Of a stretch of 32,710 nucleotides of DNA, positions 16,812 to 25,195 are shown in pieces. Source of the DNA: DASUFF01 sp036274695. GTDB taxonomy: Bacteria > UBA10199 > JACPAL01 > GCA-016699445. The notes under the pieces were generated by a model. It was given only the letters and a program-made list of their open reading frames with translations. It did not search any database and was not told the DNA's origin. How positions within the stretch are numbered: the stretch's first letter is position 1; each line of letters begins with the position of its first letter. The DNA lies in NCBI GenBank assembly GCA_036274695.1, contig DASUFF010000040.1:1-32710 (forward strand), in the 5' to 3' direction. Position numbers and translations under genes: made by a program.

Positions 16812-18470
16812 TTATTGTCCAGGCAGGAACTTCTTGCCTCGTAGTTTGCGGTGATAGGCGATGGCGAAGCGATGGGCCTCGTCGCGGAGTCGCATTAAGA
16901 GATGCAACAGTCCGGAATTCCTACCCAATAGCACCGGGTTCTTGCGGCCCGGCAGGTAGACCCGATCTTGTTCCGAGGGGTGCTCCTTCTCCTTGGCGAG
17001 CGAGATCAGGTCGATGCCGGTGACGTTCAGCTCGTCAAGAGCCGCCGCCGCCATGCCGAGTTGGCCCCGTCCGCCGTCGATGACGAGCAGGTCGGGCTTT
17101 TCCCACTTCTGGCCCTCTTCGCCTTCCAAGGTGAGGCGGCTCAGGCGCCGTTTCAGCACTTCCTTCATGGAGGCGAAGTCGTTCGGTCCCTCCACCGTCT
17201 TGATCTTGAACCGGCGATAGCCGTCCTTATACGGCATGCCGTCCACGAAACAGACGAGCGAACCCACGGATTCCTGACCGCCGGTGTTGGAGATGTCGAA
17301 ACATTCCATCCGGCGCGGAAAATTCTGGAGACCGAGGCCGTCTTGGAGGCCGTTCAGGATGTCGCGGATCTCTTCGCCCTTTTTGGCGCGGTGCCGGAAG
17401 CCTTCGGAGGCGTTGCGGTGCGCGAGATGGAGGAGGTCCGCACGGTCGCCGCGCTGGGGACTTGAGAGGTCGACCTTTTTCCCGGCGTGCTCGGACAACA
17501 GCTGGGTCAACGATTCTTCGGAGGCGAGGGAGCATGGCAGCAGGATCTCGTCCGGCAGCGAGGGAGCCTCCTTGTAACGTTGGAGCAGAAAAGTCTCGAT
17601 CACCTCGTCGTCCTCGCCCTGGCCCTTCAGATGATAGAGCAACGACTCCCAGACTTTTCCTTCCCGCACCATGAGAACGCAGAAGGTCATGCGGTCGCCT
17701 TCGCGGTGGAAGCCGACGGCGTCCTGATCGAGCCAGTCGTGGCGGTCCACCGTCTGGCGCTCGAGGGTCTTCTGGATGGAGGCGATCACGTCCCGTGTGG
17801 AAGCGGCCTTCTCGAATTCCTCGCTCTGGGATTGCTCCTTCATCTGTTTTTCGAGGATTTTGACCAGGTCCTTTTTCTTTCCCTGAAGGAAGAGTTTCAC
17901 CTGATCGACCAGGCCCCGGTAGGTCGCCTCGTCGATGTAGTCCACGCACGGCGCCTCGCAGCGGTGGATCTGGAACTGAAGGCAGGGGCGCACGCGGTTG
18001 GCGAACTCGGTGTCGGAGCAGGTGCGGAGGCGGAAATACTTTTCGAGAAACTCGACGGTCTCGCGCGCCGCCGCGGCGGAGCTGTAGGGGCCGAAATACT
18101 GGGAGCCGTCCTTTTTGATCGTGCGCGTGACATAGACGCGGGGGAACTTGTCTTTGAGCGAGAGTTTGATGCTGACGTAGCTCTTGTCGTCCCGCAGCTG
18201 GATGTTGTAGCGCGGCCGATGCTTCTTGATCAGGGTGTTTTCGAGGAGAAAGGCCGCCTTTTCGGAATCGGTGACGACGAATTCGATGTCGGCCACGCGG
18301 GCCATCAGGAACTTCACCTGGTAGCGCTCGTCTTTTTCGCGCACGTAGGCCTGGACGCGTTTCTTCAAGTCGATCGCCTTGCCTACGTACATGACGCGCC
18401 CCTGGGCGTCCTTCATGAGGTAGACGCCGGGGGCGTTGGGGAATTCGACAACCTTCTGTTCGAGCTCCAT
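16812..18470 (-). CDS. uvrC: Excinuclease ABC subunit C, short form without C-terminal HhH
   Basis: UvrC makes both incisions around UvrB-bound lesions. Start taken at ATG 18470 (552 residues); the in-frame extension to 18536 runs through a terminator hairpin. Domains: GIY-YIG nuclease at residues about 12-95 (GVYLMK...YVGKA), a Cys-rich patch, the UVR motif that binds UvrB (KQMKEQSQSEEFEKAASTRD), then the RNase H-like nuclease with its Asp-Asp-His residues in FDISNTGG, LLVIDGGRGQL and DEAHRFA (H533). The protein stops 8 residues after HRKLR, exactly where family members continue into a tandem helix-hairpin-helix domain. uvrB is present nearby at 21529; uvrA is not in the window. Confidence 0.93.
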   Translation of the reverse strand: MELEQKVVEFPNAPGVYLMKDAQGRVMYVGKAIDLKKRVQAYVREKDERYQVKFLMARVADIEFVVTDSEKAAFLLENTLIKKHRPRYNIQLRDDKSYVSIKLSLKDKFPRVYVTRTIKKDGSQYFGPYSSAAAARETVEFLEKYFRLRTCSDTEFANRVRPCLQFQIHRCEAPCVDYIDEATYRGLVDQVKLFLQGKKKDLVKILEKQMKEQSQSEEFEKAASTRDVIASIQKTLERQTVDRHDWLDQDAVGFHREGDRMTFCVLMVREGKVWESLLYHLKGQGEDDEVIETFLLQRYKEAPSLPDEILLPCSLASEESLTQLLSEHAGKKVDLSSPQRGDRADLLHLAHRNASEGFRHRAKKGEEIRDILNGLQDGLGLQNFPRRMECFDISNTGGQESVGSLVCFVDGMPYKDGYRRFKIKTVEGPNDFASMKEVLKRRLSRLTLEGEEGQKWEKPDLLVIDGGRGQLGMAAAALDELNVTGIDLISLAKEKEHPSEQDRVYLPGRKNPVLLGRNSGLLHLLMRLRDEAHRFAIAYHRKLRGKKFLPGQ

Positions 18471-18499
18471 CGAATCACTGTACAACCGAAATCCCCAAA

Positions 18500-18529
18500 G
18501 AAAAAGGCCCGGTGTTTCCACCGGGCCTT
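18500..18529 (-). terminator. Strong intrinsic terminator of the left lipoprotein operon
   Basis: On the minus strand GGCCCGGTG (18527-18519) pairs with CACCGGGCC (18514-18506) across a GAAA loop, and a run of T (18505-18501) follows. The 9-bp GC-rich stem with flanking A-T pairs is a textbook intrinsic terminator. It closes the TIGR02147-lipoprotein-lipoprotein operon and separates it from uvrC. Confidence 0.9.
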
Positions 18530-18560
18530 CCCCCATTTGCGCGATGTTTGCCGAATCTGA

Positions 18561-19613
18561 CTAGACGGAGCCGGAATCGTCTTCCGCGTCATCGCCTCCG
18601 TGATCGTCTCCGACGTCGTGGTCGCTTCCGTCGTCCGAGCCTCCGATGTCGTCGCTCACGTCGCCGCCGTGGTCATCGCCGTCGTCATGCCCTTCGCTGT
18701 CGTCACCGATGCCGTCATGGTCGTCGTCGGACTCCATCTTGGCCGAATGTGCCAGGTTGGCTTGGAATTGCTCGAAGAGCGTGGCGTTGTGCTCCGCATC
18801 GAGAAGAATCACGCCGCCCGCGTCTTTCTCGGCCGTCGAGATGTCGATGCCGTCGAACCAGGCCGCCGGATCGAAGGTGAGCACGAACGAGGCGATGGAA
18901 CCGTCGGTGACGGCGATCCCTGCGCTGTTCTCCACCTCGAATTTGGCGTCGAAATCGCCGCTGATCACGAACGCCTGTCCGTTCAGCGTGCCTTCGAGGT
19001 AGACGCTCTTTCCGGCGAGCGGGTGAGACGGATCGATGCTGTCTTCGGCCGTGACCTTGGCGAGCTTGGCCTCGATCTCGGTGTAGGTTCCCGGGGGCAG
19101 GGCGATCGCGTCGACGATCTCCGACTCGCCCATGACATGGTCTTCCGAATCGGGGACGCCGTCGCCGTCGTCGTCCATGTCCGCCGAGTCGGGCGTGCCG
19201 TCGCTGTCGTCGTCGGTGTCGCTGTCATCCCGAGAGCCGTCGTCGTCCGCGTCGTCATCGATGTTCGAGGAGCCTAAGTTCTGAACCGTCAGTGCGTTCA
19301 AGTCGACGACGAAGGGCCCCTTCAGTTCCGTTTCGCCGCTGTCATCGCCTTCCGAGCTGGTCTTCAGCTCGATCTCGCGCAGTCCTAAAAAGGCCGACGA
19401 GATCTCCGCCGGGCCGGCGGCCGTCTCCAGGGACAATGCCGCCGCGGAGGGGGATGCGACGTTGACCGTCAAGAGGGCGTTGGCGCCCGCCGGAAGGGCG
19501 ACGCCGCTGGTGATGGGCGTTGACGCGCTTCCTCCCGAGCCTGTGGCCCCGGCGCCGCAGGCCGAGAGGGCGAACAATCCCGCCGCCAGAAATATCATTT
19601 TTCTGTGTTTCAT
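18561..19613 (-). CDS. DUF4382-like lipoprotein with Asp-rich insert and acidic tail
   Basis: A 350-residue lipoprotein: signal peptide with lipobox LSAC (C19), preceded by AAGGAGA six bases before the ATG. The core resembles DUF4382 domains: REIELKTS, GPFVVDLN, then LPPGTYTEIEAKL, and a GKSVYLEGT strand pattern. The core is clearly homologous to the upstream gene at 19678. Between its first two motifs lies an insert of Asp/Asn/Ser repeats like thrombospondin-type-3 calcium loops (DMDDDGDGVPDSED). The last 55 residues are extremely rich in Asp, Gly and His. Calcium or zinc binding at the cell surface is a fair inference. It is third in the operon, 64 bases after its paralog, and is followed by a terminator. 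Confidence 0.8.
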   Translation of the reverse strand: MKHRKMIFLAAGLFALSACGAGATGSGGSASTPITSGVALPAGANALLTVNVASPSAAALSLETAAGPAEISSAFLGLREIELKTSSEGDDSGETELKGPFVVDLNALTVQNLGSSNIDDDADDDGSRDDSDTDDDSDGTPDSADMDDDGDGVPDSEDHVMGESEIVDAIALPPGTYTEIEAKLAKVTAEDSIDPSHPLAGKSVYLEGTLNGQAFVISGDFDAKFEVENSAGIAVTDGSIASFVLTFDPAAWFDGIDISTAEKDAGGVILLDAEHNATLFEQFQANLAHSAKMESDDDHDGIGDDSEGHDDGDDHGGDVSDDIGGSDDGSDHDVGDDHGGDDAEDDSGSV

Positions 19614-19677
19614 ACGTGTCTCCTTTAAGGACCCGCCGGGCAGGGAGACTCCTTCGGACCGTCGATACCGGGGCGCC

Positions 19678-20478
19678 TCACGGTACCGACGCTCCGTGCG
19701 CCAAGGAGTCTTCCTGCTCTTCGGGATCCAGTGTTTCGTTATGGTCGGAATCCTTAAACAGGTCCGACGAAAACTTTAGATTCTCTTCGATCGTTTCCTG
19801 AATCGTCTCGTTCGATGCGTCCGAGATGAGGATGACGGGGGCGCCGGAGATCTCGACTCCGGGGGCGTTCAGGTCGACTCCCGCGAACCATTGGTCGAGA
19901 TCGAAGGCGATGAAAAAGACCTGGAGAAAATTGTCGGAGGCTTCGATCGAAAAGCCCGTCGTTTCGTTCTCCAGCTCGAACTCCTCGTCGATCTCGGTCA
20001 CCATTTGAAAGGGAACGCCGTCGTTGCGCGCGCCTTCGATCAGGACGCTTTTGCCGTTCATGGGATCGGAGGATCCGCCTTCGTCCTCGAATTTCTTCAG
20101 CACCAATTCGATCCGGCAGTAGAGGCCGTTCGGAACGATGATGTCTTCCAGATCGTTCAAAGGGCCTGGGTTCAGCAGGTCCACCACGAACGGTCCGTCG
20201 AAGCGGACGTCGGCGGCGCCTTCGTCCTCGGCCCCGTCCTGGCAGGCGCTGAACGGGCGGAAACGAATGCGGTCCAAGACGACCTTGGCCGTCGTGACCG
20301 ACAGATCGCCGACAGTGAGGGCCGCCGGGTTGGCGGCGAGGGACGACTGATAACCGACCACGCGGATGGCGAGCCCCGAGGTGTTGCCCGTCTCGGTGCC
20401 GCCGGTGGAAGGATCGCCGCCGCCCGTGCAGCCGGTGAGGGCGGAAAACAGCAGGGCGACGGATAGAAAGCGGCGCAT
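19678..20478 (-). CDS. DUF4382-like lipoprotein with GTETGN motif
   Basis: A 266-residue lipoprotein: signal peptide with lipobox LTGC (C17), then a Gly/Thr-rich tether including GTETGN. The folded part contains KVVLDRIRFRPF, GPFVVDLLN, VPNGLYCRIELVLKKF and GKSVLIEGA, a pattern like DUF4382 and shared with the next gene. A C-terminal acidic stretch ends in DSDHNETLDPEEQED, possibly a single calcium loop. The ATG overlaps the stop of the TIGR02147 regulator as TGATG, and GGAGG lies 8 bases upstream inside that gene, so the two are translationally coupled. Probably outer-membrane anchored. Function unknown. Confidence 0.8.
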   Translation of the reverse strand: MRRFLSVALLFSALTGCTGGGDPSTGGTETGNTSGLAIRVVGYQSSLAANPAALTVGDLSVTTAKVVLDRIRFRPFSACQDGAEDEGAADVRFDGPFVVDLLNPGPLNDLEDIIVPNGLYCRIELVLKKFEDEGGSSDPMNGKSVLIEGARNDGVPFQMVTEIDEEFELENETTGFSIEASDNFLQVFFIAFDLDQWFAGVDLNAPGVEISGAPVILISDASNETIQETIEENLKFSSDLFKDSDHNETLDPEEQEDSLAHGASVP

Positions 20479-21338
20479 CAGTCAACCTCCTCATTCAGGG
20501 GCGTTGAAGGCGATGTCAGCGGGAAGAGCTGGATGTTGAGTTGAACGACGTCCTGCGGTTCGGAATCCCCCGACACGAGCTTGAGAATTTCCTGCCGGAA
20601 CTCCTGTATCTTTTTCTTCAACTGAGGAAGGCGCTCGCGGACGATGCCCAAGGTCATTGTGCTGATGTCCCGTTGGGCCGGGGGGACTTCATCCATGACC
20701 TCCTTGGCGAGGTCGAGAATGCGCTTATGGTATTCATGAACCACGTGCGATTGCAGTTCCAATCCGGTGGAAAGGATCGTGTTCGATTGCTTCCAACGGC
20801 GGTCATCGGTCTTTTCGATGAATCCAAGTCTCTCCAACAGCGAGATCGAGCGCTCGGCCTGCGTCTCCGTAATGGCGGGGGAAAGTTTTTTGGCGATCCA
20901 CCCCGGTGTGCCGTCCCATTCCTTCGAGGCTGCCAGCTCCCGGACGGCGGGATGATACCAGGTGGAATAATATTCGTATTGATCGCGATCGATGGGCTTG
21001 AGCTGGCTGTATTTGCGGGATCTCAGGAGGAGCTCGTAGCGGGCGTTTTTTTCCTCCGGGGTCCTGGCCTGATTATAAAGGACGAGACCGCGGAAAAACT
21101 CCTGCTCCTGCTTGTTGAGCTTCAGGGCGGTGGCGAATTTGACGATGCTGTCTTCGGTGAGGTTGCGGGCGCCCTCCATCACGAACTTGAAAAAGTTGAT
21201 CGACTTAAGCCCGGCCCGTTGCGCGAACGCCCGGTAAGAGAGAGTGCCGCCGCTTTTCTTGGCCGTTTCGTACCAGTCCCTCAGGAAGGCCCGGTAGTCG
21301 GTGTATTCGAAGACATTGATGGGGCTGGGCCTGCGCAT
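20478..21338 (-). CDS. TIGR02147-family putative transcriptional regulator
   Basis: A 286-residue protein of the TIGR02147 family (also called DUF4423-type). It opens with NVFEYTDYRAFLRDWY, followed by an HTH-like region (SYRAFAQRAGLKSINFFKFVMEGARNL). A long helical middle has YSTWYHPAVRELA, LSPAITETQAERSISLLERLGFI and a C-terminal DISTMTLGI segment. It is a clear paralog of the gene at 23696. The family was first noted as a large paralogous group in Fibrobacter; DNA binding is inferred from the HTH-like N-terminus. It overlaps the next lipoprotein gene by one base and lies downstream of a 22-bp dyad that could be its operator. Confidence 0.88.
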   Translation of the reverse strand: MRRPSPINVFEYTDYRAFLRDWYETAKKSGGTLSYRAFAQRAGLKSINFFKFVMEGARNLTEDSIVKFATALKLNKQEQEFFRGLVLYNQARTPEEKNARYELLLRSRKYSQLKPIDRDQYEYYSTWYHPAVRELAASKEWDGTPGWIAKKLSPAITETQAERSISLLERLGFIEKTDDRRWKQSNTILSTGLELQSHVVHEYHKRILDLAKEVMDEVPPAQRDISTMTLGIVRERLPQLKKKIQEFRQEILKLVSGDSEPQDVVQLNIQLFPLTSPSTPLNEEVD

Positions 21339-21379
21339 AAATCCAATTTAATGGGGGAAGGCCCGTCCCGCAAGTCGTA

Positions 21380-21410
21380 AAAAATGAAACCGTTTACATT
21401 GGTAAACGGT
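21380..21410 (-). terminator. Dyad between uvrB and TIGR02147: terminator or operator
   Basis: Perfect 9-base arms ACCGTTTAC (21389-21397) and GTAAACGGT (21402-21410) are separated by ATTG. On the minus strand the hairpin is followed by TTTCATTTTTT, fitting a uvrB terminator; on the plus strand AGTTTTTAT follows, so it could act in both directions. It also lies 51 bases before the TIGR02147 start, a normal operator position. The remaining spacer to 21528 is AT-rich with no other clear feature. Confidence 0.55.
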
Positions 21411-21528
21411 AGTTTTTATAACTACATGAAATTAAATGATATTAATTACTATAAAACATATTAAACACAAATACTGTAAACACATTAAGCATGCCGTGGC
21501 CGAAAGCGATCATTGCGAGCTCTAAAGA

Positions 21529-23535
<2,007 letters not shown>

Positions 23536-23625
23536 AATCGTATTCTTAAATGAAACATTATACGATCTATATAAAATATAAGTTATTAATATTATTATGA
23601 ATAATTAAACATAACGTATTCTGTA

Positions 23626-23653
23626 TTGACGATAAATTTTGAAAGTCGATAAT
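23626..23653 (+). promoter_or_regulatory. Sigma70-type promoter of the right TIGR02147 operon
   Basis: TTGACG (23626-23631) and GATAAT (23648-23653) are separated by 16 bases, close to consensus, within an otherwise AT-rich divergent region. Transcription would begin near 23660, giving a leader of about 36 bases that starts with a CCCCC-TTC-GGGGG hairpin (23663-23675). Confidence 0.65.
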
Positions 23654-23695
23654 GAGCCTCGACCCCCTTCGGGGGCGATCGGATCTTAGATCTCT

Positions 23696-24529
23696 ATGGA
23701 GCCTCACGTGACGGATCTCTTCAAGTACCTCGATTATCGCCGTTTCCTCAAGGACTACTACGCCGCGCAGAAGGCGAAGAAGGGGTCCGCGTTCTCGTTT
23801 CGCTCGTTCGCGCGTCTGGCGGGCTTAAGTTCTCCCAATTTCCTCAAACTGGTCATGGACGGGAAACGCAATCTCGGGCCGGACGGGATCAAGAGCTTCG
23901 CCAAGGCCTTGAAGCTGGGCAAGGAAGAGACGGCCTACTTCGAGAACCTGGTCCACTTCAACCAGTGCTCGACCGACGACGAGCGCAACGAATGGTACAA
24001 GCGGTTGTCGGCGTCGAAGAAGTACCGGGAGATCAAGGAGATCGAAAAAGATTATTTCGTCTATTTCTCGCGCTGGTACTATGCCGCCATTCGAGAGATG
24101 GTGTTGTTGCCCGAGTTCAAGGAAGACTCCGATTGGATTTCCCGAAAACTCTCTCCGCCGATCACGGTGAAGGAGGCGGAGACCGCGCTGGAACTGTTGC
24201 AAAAGCTGGGTTTTCTGAAGCGGGAGAAGGGCCGGCTCGTTCAATCCGAAAAAAATATCTCAACCGCGCGCGAGATCATTTCGCTCGCCATCGCCAACTT
24301 TCACCGTCAGATGATGCAGCGGGCGATGGAGTCCATCGACCTCACGAAGCCCGAGAAGCGGGACATTTCTTCGCTCACCGTCGCCCTGTCGCCGGAGAAG
24401 TTTCAGGAGGCTAAGCGGCGCATTCAGGAATTCCGTCGCGAATTGAACGTCCTCCTCTCGGAGGACGGGTCTCCCAAGTCCGTCTATCAGATCAATTTCC
24501 AGCTCTTTAATCTCTCGGAGGTCGCGTGA
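23696..24529 (+). CDS. TIGR02147-family putative transcriptional regulator (paralog 2)
   Basis: A 277-residue paralog of the gene at 20478. Matching segments are DLFKYLDYRRFLKDYY, the HTH-like FSFRSFARLAGLSSPNFLKL and YFSRWYYAAIREM. Further matches are LSPPITVKEAETALELLQKLGFL, RDISSLTVALS and the ending VYQINFQLFNLSE. The start is ATG 23696; a GTG at 23708, with GGAG correctly spaced before it, would remove four residues and is a real alternative. It follows a near-consensus promoter and overlaps the next lipoprotein gene by 4 bases (GTGA). DNA binding and local control of this operon are inferred. Confidence 0.88.
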   Translation: MEPHVTDLFKYLDYRRFLKDYYAAQKAKKGSAFSFRSFARLAGLSSPNFLKLVMDGKRNLGPDGIKSFAKALKLGKEETAYFENLVHFNQCSTDDERNEWYKRLSASKKYREIKEIEKDYFVYFSRWYYAAIREMVLLPEFKEDSDWISRKLSPPITVKEAETALELLQKLGFLKREKGRLVQSEKNISTAREIISLAIANFHRQMMQRAMESIDLTKPEKRDISSLTVALSPEKFQEAKRRIQEFRRELNVLLSEDGSPKSVYQINFQLFNLSEVA

Positions 24530-25101
24530 TCCGCCGTCTTTTGAAATTGGCCCTTGTCCTCCTGGCCGTGGGCCAGATCGCGGCGACCTGCCAGGGCACC
24601 GAGACCGGAAATCCCGGCGTGCCTTCCGAACAGCCCGGCGGTTCCGGAGGCGGAACGACGGGCGGGACCGGCACCGGAGGCGGTTGTCCGGCGGCCCTCA
24701 AGTCGGAAACAGCCGGCGATCGGGATTCCGTGGTCGACTCGCTGCTCTTGGATCTCTGCCACAAGATCATCCTCTGCGGTGTGCCCACCACGACCGACAC
24801 CTGCGTGAACGCGTTGAACGGCGCCGACGGCGACCGGATGACGGACGAGTTCGGGCTCCTTCCGGAGGGTTCCTACACCGTCGACAGTCTCCGCGACGCG
24901 TTGAACGAAGGTGCGCTCTCCTTCAACTCCTCGGGCTTCTCCTCCTGCGAGCCGGCCATAGGGTCCGTGGATTGCGCCACCGTCGAGGCCAACGTCACCG
25001 CAACCGATTTTTCGGGGACGGAGAACATCGTCCCCGACGTGTGTTTCGAGGTGTTCGGACCCGTCGCCAACGACGCGGAAGGCGGGGCGCCGTGCCCCTA
25101 G
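24526..25101 (+). CDS. Cys-rich lipoprotein with GTETGNP motif
   Basis: A 191-residue exported protein starting at GTG 24526 with GGAGG just upstream, overlapping the regulator stop. The hydrophobic signal ends in IAATC (C22), followed at once by QGTETGNPG. The -1 residue is Thr rather than the usual Gly/Ala, so lipidation is likely but not certain. A Gly/Thr/Ser tether (GGTTGGTGTGGG) leads into a compact domain with at least eight cysteines, suggesting disulfides. No family recognised. The GTETGN motif is shared with the other operon's first lipoprotein. It is second gene of the right operon and 94 bases before the propeller gene. Confidence 0.75.
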   Translation: MIRRLLKLALVLLAVGQIAATCQGTETGNPGVPSEQPGGSGGGTTGGTGTGGGCPAALKSETAGDRDSVVDSLLLDLCHKIILCGVPTTTDTCVNALNGADGDRMTDEFGLLPEGSYTVDSLRDALNEGALSFNSSGFSSCEPAIGSVDCATVEANVTATDFSGTENIVPDVCFEVFGPVANDAEGGAPCP

Positions 25102-25112
25102 CGGGATCGGGA

Positions 25113-25130
25113 CGTATTCCATGGAATACG
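25113..25130. promoter_or_regulatory. Perfect 18-bp palindrome before the propeller gene
   Basis: CGTATTCCATGGAATACG is fully self-complementary and sits in the 94-base gap between the two lipoprotein genes, 66 bases before the downstream ATG. It is not followed by a T run, so it is more like an operator or an mRNA processing hairpin than a terminator. No evidence shows which. Confidence 0.45.
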
Positions 25131-25195
25131 AAAAGGCCCCGCGCCGTGTGGACCTTCTTGACCGTTGAGCCGATAGTCATCGCAATGGAGAAGAT

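Noticed and set aside
18600..19277. Val/Ala-rich plus-strand ORF resembling a membrane protein
   Set aside because: It is the reverse of the Asp-rich repeats in the lipoprotein gene at 18561; GAC/GAT read backwards gives Val codons.
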